A stretch of DNA of 6,071 nt from contig CALCSA010000041.1 in the NCBI GenBank assembly GCA_937894185.1, positions 1 to 6,071 on the forward strand, written 5' to 3'. The position numbers and the translations under genes were made by a program. The notes beneath the pieces are model-generated. The model worked only from the letters and a program-made list of their open reading frames with translations. It had not been told where the DNA came from and made no database searches. This DNA comes from an uncultured Clostridia bacterium (GTDB lineage: Bacteria > Bacillota > Clostridia > Oscillospirales > Ruminococcaceae). Positions 1 through 5,821 of the stretch are shown piece after piece. Positions within the stretch are counted from its first letter, which is position 1, and every line of letters begins with the position of its first letter.

Positions 1-30
1 GTGGAACAAATGGCTCCCTATGAGCATACC

Positions 31-840
31 CTAAAAATCAAGATGGTAGATGCGCCGGGCATTTTTGGCAAAGACGGCCTCGTGGTACTGAGGGGGAATC
101 AGATGGGCGGTCAACTCAATATACTGCTCCATATTGGCCAGAGGAAAATCAGTGCCATACATCACCCGGTCCCAGCACTGCATATAGTGCAGCCAAGTGG
201 AAAGATGGGCGATGTAGCCGGATTGCTCCCGGAAATACCGGTCCATGTCGGTGAAGCCTTCCAGCAGGCCGGAAAGATCGGTGGAAATATTGGGGTGCTT
301 GCAGAGGACAGCGGCGGCGTCCACCACCCAAGGATTGCCCCAGTGGCACATGACAAACTCCACGTTGGGATGTTCTCCCGCCACTTGGTCCAAAGTGAGG
401 GGGTGGCAGTATTTCAGCGGGTTGTGCCGCCCCGCCGTCTCCCCGGTGTGAATGGCCACCGGCTTATGGTAGGTGGCGGCCAGCTCCAAAAAGGGGCGGC
501 AGACCTCATCGTAGACATAAAAGGCGTTGTACCCGGGGTAAAGCTTGATCCCCACGCATTCCTTGCGGCGCAGATGCTGCTCCACCAGATCCGCCGAGTC
601 CCGGATGTCCTTCTGCTCAAAGCATTGGCGGTCCAGCCCCACACAATACCGCAAACAGGATGGATAGTTGTGATGGCATAGCTCCAGTTCCCGGTTGCCC
701 ATCACCACCGCCCCCACAATCCCCAGACGGGAAAATTCCCGTTCCAGATGTTCGGCGCAGTTTTGATGCCCGGCCTGTTCCGCCAGCCTGTCAAAGTGGG
801 GAATATCACAAAAATGAATGTGAGCATCAATAATTTTCAT
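31..840 (-). CDS. Amidohydrolase-2 family metal-dependent hydrolase
   Basis: This 269-residue protein reads as a complete TIM-barrel hydrolase of the amidohydrolase-2 (ACMSD/decarboxylase-like) group. Visible metal-site candidates in order are the N-terminal D-A-H-I-H motif (H7, H9), K99 in a G-I-K-L-Y-P segment, H131 in A-I-H-T-G-E, H166 in M-C-H-W-G-N-P and D231 in Y-G-T-D-F-P. This is the strand-end pattern of the superfamily, and the length is normal for the compact members. There is no signal peptide, so it should be cytoplasmic. The ATG start is supported by GGGAGG at 850-855, nine bases upstream. It is divergent from the flavin reductase gene. The substrate cannot be read from sequence: the family includes hydrolases, lactonases and non-oxidative decarboxylases. 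Family call firm, reaction unknown. Confidence 0.88.
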   Translation of the reverse strand: MKIIDAHIHFCDIPHFDRLAEQAGHQNCAEHLEREFSRLGIVGAVVMGNRELELCHHNYPSCLRYCVGLDRQCFEQKDIRDSADLVEQHLRRKECVGIKLYPGYNAFYVYDEVCRPFLELAATYHKPVAIHTGETAGRHNPLKYCHPLTLDQVAGEHPNVEFVMCHWGNPWVVDAAAVLCKHPNISTDLSGLLEGFTDMDRYFREQSGYIAHLSTWLHYMQCWDRVMYGTDFPLANMEQYIELTAHLIPPQYHEAVFAKNARRIYHLDF

Positions 841-891
841 GAGGGGATTCCTCCCGGAATGTGTTGGTTGCTGCCCGGCAACAACAGCTAC

Positions 892-920
892 AGTTTACAC
901 CATTTTTCCCGATTTGTAAA
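892..920 (-). promoter_or_regulatory. Candidate promoter of the amidohydrolase gene
   Basis: On the minus strand a TTTACA -35-like hexamer (915-920) is followed after 17 bases by TAAACT (892-897). This places transcription start shortly upstream of the GGGAGG ribosome binding site. The -35 matches five of six consensus bases, but the -10 only four, so this is a weak assignment made by spacing and position. Confidence 0.35.
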
Positions 921-939
921 ACCGTGTCCGGCAATTTTC

Positions 940-969
940 TTGAAAGCTTTGCAATCTTTTTGCTATAAT
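940..969 (+). promoter_or_regulatory. Sigma-A promoter with extended -10
   Basis: TTGAAA (940-945) and a perfect TATAAT (964-969) are separated by 18 bases. The -10 is preceded by TGC, giving the extended TGnTATAAT form common in Gram-positive bacteria. It lies 39 bases upstream of the flavin reductase start codon, leaving a short leader that contains the ribosome binding site. This is the best-formed promoter in the window. Confidence 0.8.
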
Positions 970-993
970 AAAGTATCACAGGATTTTTTACCG

Positions 994-1000
994 AAAGGAG
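994..1000 (+). promoter_or_regulatory. Ribosome binding site fixing the flavin reductase start
   Basis: AAAGGAG ends eight bases before the ATG at 1009. The same frame stays open back to 748, but that stretch overlaps the divergent hydrolase gene and lies partly upstream of the promoter. This site therefore decides the start at 1009. Confidence 0.85.
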
Positions 1001-1008
1001 CGGGAAGG

Positions 1009-1518
1009 ATGAGTAATTTTCGCGAGATACGGCCGGAAGAGTGGGAAGGCAACGTCTTCACCCAAATTGGAAAGGACTGGATGCTTATAGGGGCGGGGGA
1101 AGGGGACAAGGCCAACCTGATGACCGCCAGCTGGGGAGCCATGGGGGTGCTGTGGAGGTTTCCGGTGGCTCACTGCTATGTGCGGCCTCAGCGCCATACC
1201 CGGGGTCTCATCGACGGGGCAGACCGGTACAGCCTGCTGTTCTTTGATGATTCGTACCGGGAGCAGCTCAACCTCTGCGGCACCAAATCGGGCCGGGAGA
1301 TCGACAAGTTTGAGGCCTGTGGCTTTACCCGTCTCTTTGACGAGCATGGCACCGTCTATGCCCCTCAGGCCCGGGCGGTGGTTTTTTGCCGCAAGCTCTA
1401 CCAACAGGATATGGAATCTTCCCTGTTTGTGGACCCCAAGATTCCGGAGCTTCACTACAGCGCCGGGGATTTTCACCGGGCTTACATCGGTGAGATTACA
1501 AAAATACTGGTAAAATAA
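1009..1518 (+). CDS. Flavin reductase-like FMN-binding protein
   Basis: The 169-residue product matches the small clostridial flavin reductase-like proteins with an FMN-binding split-barrel fold. The flavin-binding segment N-L-M-T-A-S-W-G lies at residues 36-43, followed by Y-V-R-P-Q-R (57-62) and the typical C-G-T-K-S-G-R-E block (90-97). The C-terminus ends in a Y-I-G-E-I-T-K strand. No signal peptide or membrane segment is visible, so it should be cytoplasmic. Family members bind FMN and often reduce free flavin with NAD(P)H or pass electrons to a partner; which applies here is not visible. The start at 1009 is chosen from its AAAGGAG site and the promoter at 940-969. It is a single-gene unit ended by the hairpin at 1593-1621. 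No oxygenase or other partner gene is adjacent. Confidence 0.88.
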   Translation: MSNFREIRPEEWEGNVFTQIGKDWMLIGAGEGDKANLMTASWGAMGVLWRFPVAHCYVRPQRHTRGLIDGADRYSLLFFDDSYREQLNLCGTKSGREIDKFEACGFTRLFDEHGTVYAPQARAVVFCRKLYQQDMESSLFVDPKIPELHYSAGDFHRAYIGEITKILVK

Positions 1519-1592
1519 CAGCTTAACCCCAAAAGGGAAAAGTTCCCCGCCGTTGGGGGCAGAACAGTTCCGGGCCGTGGGTTTTCGGCAAC

Positions 1593-1621
1593 AAAAAGGA
1601 TGGCAGATGCCATCCTTTTTT
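1593..1621. terminator. Bidirectional rho-independent terminator
   Basis: The stem GGATGGC (1598-1604) pairs with GCCATCC (1609-1615) around an AGAT loop. It is flanked by five A residues on the left and six T residues on the right, so it forms a hairpin with a U tract in either direction. It lies between two convergent genes, the flavin reductase (ending 1518) and the AraC-type regulator (ending 1629 on the minus strand), and can serve both. Confidence 0.9.
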
Positions 1622-1628
1622 GCGCCTG

Positions 1629-3800
1629 TCAATGGGCCTGCCGGTCGCCGTCCCCGGGGGCTTTCGCCTGATCCGGGGGAGCTTCCCCGCTTTTGCGATA
1701 TTGCAAAGGTGTTTGCCCGTAGAGTTTCTTAAACACTACAAAGAAATACTTGGGGTTGCCGAATCCCACTTTGGTGGCAATGCTCTCCACCGAAAGGGTG
1801 GTGGCGGTGAGCAGACGGGCCGCGTGCTGCACCCGCACCTGATTCATGTAGTCGCTGATGGACATGTTCAGGCTTTGGCGGAACAGCCGTCCTAAATAGG
1901 CACTGCTCATCCCCATTTCGTCGGCGATGCCGGCAGGGGAAAGGGAGGAGTCCTCGTAGTCTGAGTCGATGCGCCGGGAGACTTGGGCGGCAAGGTCGCT
2001 TAGGCGCTGACGGCGTCTGTCGGCGCCAATTCTGGCAATATCCTGAAAGACTTCGTCAAACCGCAGGGTCAGTTCCCCTATATCCTCCAGCTGGTCCAGA
2101 TACTCGTCGGTGACCAAAGGCTCCCCGGGCAGTTCCAGCTCCACCATGGCCTTGGTCAGCAGTTGAGCGGTGCGGCTGATGGCAAAGACCTGATCCCGGC
2201 AGGTGTCGTTGCGGATGCTGTCCAAAAATTCCAGCCAGAGCTGTCTGCCCTCCTCCAGCTCCCCGGACCGGAGCGCCGAGATCATCAGCGCCGCCTGCTT
2301 ATCCGAAAAGTTGCTGATGGCGTTGCGGGGTTCAAAGTCCGGCTCGGTCCAGATGCGCTGCTGGGGATGCCAGTACCGCTGCCGCTGCATTTCAAGCAGA
2401 GTCTCGTAACATTCGGGAATCTCCGAAAGCTGGCGCCTCGGCGCGCTGTAATAACACCGGCAATGGAACTGGGCCGTAAGAGCATCGCAAAGGGGGCTGG
2501 CGTCCTGACATTGCTTTTGGGGCAGCAGGGCGATTGCGCTGCCGCCCTGATGATGAATGTAAGCGCTGGGGCAGTGCTCCAAGATGACTTGCCGTGCTTT
2601 GGCGGAGTGATCCACCTCGGCCAGCAGCAACACAAAGGGAGGCGCAGGGGCCTTTTCCGGCGCGATATTGCGTCCTTCCAACAGGTTGAGCAGGGTGCGG
2701 GCCTGCTGATATTCCAAGGAGCTGTGGACCAGCTCGGTGACCTGACGCTCGGTGGGGGCAAAGGCGTTGTCTGCCTGACGCAAAACCAGCCGGATACGGT
2801 GGAACGGAAAGTAGATGTGTAAAATCACCACTGCCGCAATCACGGCCAGCAGGATCATCCCAAGGGTAAGCCATGCCGCCAGATTATCCCGCAGCTTTAG
2901 CAGGCCGGGCAGGCACTCTTCCAGCGTTTGAATCCGCAGGTAATACCAGTTGTTGGATTCCATGCGGGAGTAGTAGCAGACCACCTGCTTTTTGCCAATC
3001 ATCTTCATGAGATAGCTGCTCTCGTGCTCTTCCAGACCGGCGGACACCACGGCACGGCGAAAGTGCATGGCCCATCGGGCCACCGTATCGTTGCGGGCGG
3101 CAATCAGGCCCCCTGTCTCGTTGAGCAACACGCAGCTGCTTTCGTCATCAAAGGCGAGGAGCTGTCCCACGTACCAGTCGTAGGGGATGTTGAACATCAA
3201 AGCGCTTTTCTGAGTGGGGGATTTGCCCGGGGTGCTCTCAAAAAACAGGAAGGAGTAGTATTCCTTTTCCCGCCACGGAATACTGGGGAAGGCGGTGCGC
3301 CGGATAGGCTTCATACGGACTTCCGGGTTCAGGGAGCGAAAAAGCTCGGCAGCGCTTTGGTCGGAAAAGGTGTCGATAGGGGCGCTGAGGAGGTTGGGAT
3401 CGGTGGAGTAGATAGAGCCGGTTGCATGGTTGTAGACGTTGATGGAATCCACAAAATCGCTGCTGCTGACATAGGTGTTCAGCTCCCGCAGGTTGTAGAT
3501 TCTATCCCAGTCGGAAAGATTCCGCTCCTCCCGCAGCTGGGAAACGGCGGGAGTATAGAATACCTGCAACCCGTAATTGCGCACCATGGTGTCCATCAGG
3601 CCGGACAAAGCGTCGGTCTGAGCCACAAATTCACTTTCCATCCGGGTCAGGGAGTGGAGGGCGATTCCCTGAAAGGCCTGATAGACGATCCAGAGCACCA
3701 AACCCAACACGGCCAGCGCTCCGGCCGCGGAACAAAGGCCCACAATGACCGGCTGCTTTTTCTTGGCGTGGAGCTCTGTCAAACGTTTGGACAGTGCCAT
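1629..3800 (-). CDS. Membrane-bound AraC-family one-component regulator
   Basis: This 723-residue protein has a positively charged N-terminus, a first membrane helix at about 17-41, an extracytoplasmic region at about 42-305, a second membrane helix at about 306-331, and a cytoplasmic part. The outer region has the position and size of a Cache-type sensor, but I cannot confirm the fold by eye. Residues about 385-480 resemble the degenerate GGDEF-like module seen in YesN-type regulators, with no GGDEF signature. The C-terminal AraC domain (about 615-704) has two helix-turn-helix units, ending in the typical F-G-N-P-K-Y-F then F-K-K-L-Y-G-Q-T-P-L-Q-Y-R pattern. The architecture and length match Bacillus subtilis YesS and YtdP. 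Inferred role: an external ligand signal is passed to DNA binding, probably at the divergent solute-binding protein gene. The ATG at 3800 is supported by AAAAGGAG at 3810-3817. Confidence 0.92.
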   Translation of the reverse strand: MALSKRLTELHAKKKQPVIVGLCSAAGALAVLGLVLWIVYQAFQGIALHSLTRMESEFVAQTDALSGLMDTMVRNYGLQVFYTPAVSQLREERNLSDWDRIYNLRELNTYVSSSDFVDSINVYNHATGSIYSTDPNLLSAPIDTFSDQSAAELFRSLNPEVRMKPIRRTAFPSIPWREKEYYSFLFFESTPGKSPTQKSALMFNIPYDWYVGQLLAFDDESSCVLLNETGGLIAARNDTVARWAMHFRRAVVSAGLEEHESSYLMKMIGKKQVVCYYSRMESNNWYYLRIQTLEECLPGLLKLRDNLAAWLTLGMILLAVIAAVVILHIYFPFHRIRLVLRQADNAFAPTERQVTELVHSSLEYQQARTLLNLLEGRNIAPEKAPAPPFVLLLAEVDHSAKARQVILEHCPSAYIHHQGGSAIALLPQKQCQDASPLCDALTAQFHCRCYYSAPRRQLSEIPECYETLLEMQRQRYWHPQQRIWTEPDFEPRNAISNFSDKQAALMISALRSGELEEGRQLWLEFLDSIRNDTCRDQVFAISRTAQLLTKAMVELELPGEPLVTDEYLDQLEDIGELTLRFDEVFQDIARIGADRRRQRLSDLAAQVSRRIDSDYEDSSLSPAGIADEMGMSSAYLGRLFRQSLNMSISDYMNQVRVQHAARLLTATTLSVESIATKVGFGNPKYFFVVFKKLYGQTPLQYRKSGEAPPDQAKAPGDGDRQAH

Positions 3801-3805
3801 GGCAT
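3779..3805 (-). other. Possible overlapping 8-codon leader ORF
   Basis: An ATG at 3805 lies five bases upstream of the regulator start, in another frame, and opens an eight-residue reading frame (M-P-W-H-C-P-N-V) that stops at 3779. It sits only four bases from the AAAAGGAG site, against nine for the regulator ATG, so initiation here would compete with the regulator. It may be chance. Confidence 0.2.
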
Positions 3806-3864
3806 GTATCTCCTTTTACGTTCGCGGGGGGTGGCTTGGGGGAAAAGGGGGCAGTACAAACGGC

Positions 3865-3893
3865 TTTACTTTTCCCGGTTAATATTATATCAT
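3865..3893 (+). promoter_or_regulatory. Candidate promoter of the solute-binding protein gene
   Basis: TTTACT (3865-3870) is followed after 17 bases by TATCAT (3888-3893), with four and five matches to the -35 and -10 consensus respectively. The -10 overlaps the -10 of the oppositely directed regulator promoter. A weak -35 would fit an activator-dependent promoter, which is inference. Confidence 0.45.
3884..3892 (-). promoter_or_regulatory. Extended -10 promoter for the AraC regulator
   Basis: The minus strand reads TGATATAAT here, a perfect TATAAT (3884-3889) with the TGn extension. No convincing -35 is present at 16-18 bases, which is tolerated by extended -10 promoters. It lies about 84 bases upstream of the regulator start, leaving a leader of about 75 bases. 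Confidence 0.6.
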
Positions 3894-3932
3894 AAAAACA
3901 TGGACAGGACGGGAACTTTTTGAATCGGCTCC

Positions 3933-3939
3933 AAAGGAG
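3933..3939 (+). promoter_or_regulatory. Ribosome binding site supporting a TTG start
   Basis: AAAGGAG ends eight bases before the TTG at 3948, the best spacing available. An out-of-frame ATG at 3943 is only three bases away and stops after two codons (ATGGATTGA). No in-frame ATG occurs before codon 13, which would remove most of the signal sequence. Confidence 0.75.
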
Positions 3940-3947
3940 AAGATGGA

Positions 3948-4997
3948 TTGAAACGAGTATGGAAGGTTTTTCCTTATGCTTTAATGGCGCTGATGTTGTT
4001 GACCCGCTGCGGCAACGGTTCCGCAAGCACTGTGAGCCTTCAAGAATTTTCGGGCTACAGCGGCGAGGTGGTGCTCTACTGTTCCATGCAGGAAAAGCAG
4101 ATTCAAAAGCTGAAGGCCGGGTTCGAAAAACGGTATCCCGACATCACCATGCAGTACTATTTTGCATCTACGGGGAAGATTCTTACCAAACTGGCCACGG
4201 AAAAACAAACCGGCCATGTGGCCGCCGACCTTGTGTGGGTGGGCTCCTCCGCCGATTACATCCGAATGAAGGAGGAGGGCACCCTTACCCCCTACTTATC
4301 TCCACAGGCCATCAACATCCACCCCGCTTTTTTGGATGAGGACCACTTCTACACGGGAGCCCGGATTCTTTCCTTTGTCATTGCCTACAACACCGATCTG
4401 GTGCCTGAGTCGGAAGCTCCCCGCAGCTGGCAGGATCTGCTGGACCCCAAGTGGAAGGGGAAGATTATTATGACAGACCCGGGAGACGCCGGAAGCGCCA
4501 AGTACTTTGCGGGGACCATGCTGCTTGGTGATGCCTATGGGGAGGAATATCTTACCCGGCTGCGGGACAATGAATGTATGCTGGAAACCTCCACCAGCGG
4601 GACCCATGTTCAGGTGGCTCAGGGAAACTACCCCATCGGCATCGGTCTGGATTACGTGGTGGAAACCATGGCGGAAGGCGGGGAGCCCATTGCCGGGATC
4701 GTGCCGGAGCAGGATGGGGTTTCTCTTTACAGTCCCATCGGCATGGTGGCGGGAGGCCCCAATCAGCGCAATGCCCGCCTGCTGTACGACTATATTCTGT
4801 CGGAAGAGGGGCAAAAAATTTTGGAAGGCAGCCACCTGCAAGGCATCCGGGATAATGAGGAGCGGGAGGGAGCGGATATTGAAACCATCCTGCGCAACAA
4901 CATGCCGGTGGACGATTGGGTCATCGATCAACAGTCCGGCGAATGGTTGGCGGCATTTGACCGCATCTTCTTTGAAGGCCGGATCACACCACGGTAA
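3948..4997 (+). CDS. Extracytoplasmic solute-binding protein, FbpA/PgtC-like
   Basis: The 349-residue product is a periplasmic-binding-protein type II fold of the FbpA/AfuA/PgtC-like class. Typical segments are G-E-V-V-L-Y-C-S (39-46), A-A-D-L-V-W-V-G-S (92-100), the hinge-side A-Y-N-T-D-L-V-P (146-153), S-W-Q-D-L-L-D-P-K-W-K-G-K (160-172) and the ligand-loop S-T-S-G-T-H (215-220). The N-terminus has a K-R start, a hydrophobic core to about residue 18, and C21 as likely lipid anchor, although R20 just before it is unusual for a lipobox. The Tyr-Tyr pair expected of ferric-binding FbpA is not visible, so iron is doubtful; the ligand is unknown, with phosphorylated or organic anions as alternatives. 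TTG start, chosen for its ribosome binding site and intact signal. No ABC permease or ATPase gene is adjacent, and a terminator follows at once. The gene is divergent from the membrane AraC regulator. Confidence 0.88.
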   Translation: MKRVWKVFPYALMALMLLTRCGNGSASTVSLQEFSGYSGEVVLYCSMQEKQIQKLKAGFEKRYPDITMQYYFASTGKILTKLATEKQTGHVAADLVWVGSSADYIRMKEEGTLTPYLSPQAINIHPAFLDEDHFYTGARILSFVIAYNTDLVPESEAPRSWQDLLDPKWKGKIIMTDPGDAGSAKYFAGTMLLGDAYGEEYLTRLRDNECMLETSTSGTHVQVAQGNYPIGIGLDYVVETMAEGGEPIAGIVPEQDGVSLYSPIGMVAGGPNQRNARLLYDYILSEEGQKILEGSHLQGIRDNEEREGADIETILRNNMPVDDWVIDQQSGEWLAAFDRIFFEGRITPR

Positions 4998-5003
4998 AAC
5001 AGC

Positions 5004-5044
5004 ACAGCGGAGCCTCCCAAAAAAGGGGCTCCGCTGTTGTTTTT
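5004..5044. terminator. Strong hairpin terminator, probably bidirectional
   Basis: An 11-pair stem (5004-5014 with 5027-5037), extended by a T-G and a C-G pair around an A-rich loop, begins seven bases after the solute-binding protein stop and is followed by TGTTTTT. In the other direction the hairpin is followed by GTGCTGTTTTA, so it may also end the convergent MgtC-family transcript, which stops at 5051. Confidence 0.9.
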
Positions 5045-5050
5045 GCCTGT

Positions 5051-5764
5051 TTAGATATCTTCCACAAACAATACGCCATCTACATTGCGCACCAGATCAA
5101 TCACCCTTTGGGCATCCCAATTGCGGTTTTTGTTCTGGATTTCCAGCAGTACGCTGGTATTGCCGGAACTCATGTAGCTGAAAGGCTCAATATAGGTCAT
5201 ATGCCAGCCTTCGGTGCGAAGGCTGCCGAGAATGGCGCTGAATGGAGTTTCAGGCGAGTACTCCAGATACAGACGGAGCAGGGAAGCGGATTTTAAGTAT
5301 CGCTCGTCAATTTGGTTGAGAGCCACAATCACCACAAATAGAAAGGCACACATAATCACCGCACCCCGGTAAAAGCCTATGCCGATGCACAGTCCCATAC
5401 AGGCCGAAGCCCAAAGCCCCGCGGCGGTGGTAAGCCCTTTCACCTGCTGGTTGCGCTGGTTTCCGGTGATGACAATGGTTCCGGCCCCCAGAAAGCCGAT
5501 GCCGCTGACCACCTGCGCCCCCATTCGAGTCGGGTCGGAGGCAGGGTTGATAAAGGTCACGCTGTACTGGTTGACCAGCATGGCGGCAGTGGCGCCGATG
5601 CAGACGATAATGTGGGTGCGAAGCCCGGCGGCATGGCGCTTTTTGCCCCGCTCAAAGCCGATGAGGCTTCCGCAAAGGGTGGCCAGAGCAAAGCGAAAGA
5701 GAATCGAAACCGTATTCAGCTCTTTTAAGTACGCAACGAACTCAGGGGCAAATAAGCTGTTCAC
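5051..5764 (-). CDS. MgtC/SapB family membrane protein
   Basis: The 237-residue protein has the MgtC layout: an N-terminal membrane domain with about four to five helices (about 20-150) and a soluble C-terminal domain (about 163-237) of the ACT-like type. Family signatures are G-S-L-I-G-F-E-R-G (32-40), G-L-R-T-H (47-51), V-V-S-G-I-G-F-L-G-A-G-T-I (85-97) and V-K-G-L-T-T-A-A-G-L-W (108-118). In pathogens MgtC supports growth at low magnesium and inhibits F-type ATP synthase; in commensals the role is poorly defined, and many homologues are annotated as magnesium transport proteins without proof. The start is GTG, with AAGGTG (5775-5780) ten bases upstream and a closer AGG. It lies 57 bases downstream of the TctA-type gene on the same strand, so co-transcription is possible. 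Confidence 0.92.
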   Translation of the reverse strand: MNSLFAPEFVAYLKELNTVSILFRFALATLCGSLIGFERGKKRHAAGLRTHIIVCIGATAAMLVNQYSVTFINPASDPTRMGAQVVSGIGFLGAGTIVITGNQRNQQVKGLTTAAGLWASACMGLCIGIGFYRGAVIMCAFLFVVIVALNQIDERYLKSASLLRLYLEYSPETPFSAILGSLRTEGWHMTYIEPFSYMSSGNTSVLLEIQNKNRNWDAQRVIDLVRNVDGVLFVEDI

Positions 5765-5778
5765 TTTGCCTAGGCACC

Positions 5779-5799
5779 TTCTTTGTAAAGAATCATTCT
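5779..5799. repeat. Adjacent small palindromes before the MgtC-family gene
   Basis: Two short inverted repeats abut in the gap between the TctA-type and MgtC-family genes: TTCTTT-GT-AAAGAA (5779-5792) and AGAAT-C-ATTCT (5789-5799). They share four bases and touch the likely Shine-Dalgarno sequence of the downstream gene. They could be an operator or a small RNA structure, but repeats this short arise by chance in AT-rich gaps. Confidence 0.3.
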
Positions 5800-5821
5800 G
5801 TTACACTACAAATACAGAGGG

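Noticed and set aside
1..30. Possible start of another gene at the left edge
   Set aside because: The 30 bases beyond the hydrolase stop contain an ATG on the minus strand but no ribosome binding site, and there is too little sequence to judge.
1..681. Plus-strand frame of 226 codons at the left edge
   Set aside because: It is antisense to the amidohydrolase gene, whose catalytic motifs are intact, and its own translation shows no domain.
748..1008. Upstream extension of the flavin reductase frame
   Set aside because: The frame is open, but the extension overlaps the divergent hydrolase start and spans the promoter at 940-969. The conserved protein begins at 1009 behind a good ribosome binding site.
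1525..1560. Second hairpin or attenuator just after the flavin reductase stop (CCCCAA with TTGGGG)
   Set aside because: The stem is only six pairs with a loop of about twenty bases and no T tract. The real terminator is 33 bases further on.
2928..3923. Long plus-strand reading frame of 331 codons opposite the regulator gene
   Set aside because: It is antisense to the membrane and sensor part of a clearly recognisable AraC regulator, has no recognisable domain or ribosome binding site, and runs through the divergent promoter region. GC-rich third positions produce such open frames.
4296..4931. Minus-strand frame of 211 codons inside the solute-binding protein gene
   Set aside because: It is the antisense shadow of a conserved gene, with no ribosome binding site or recognisable domain.
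5782..5816. Own promoter for the MgtC-family gene (TTGTAG, 18 bases, TACAAA on the minus strand)
   Set aside because: The -10 matches only four of six bases and the spacing is long. Read-through from the TctA-type gene is as likely.
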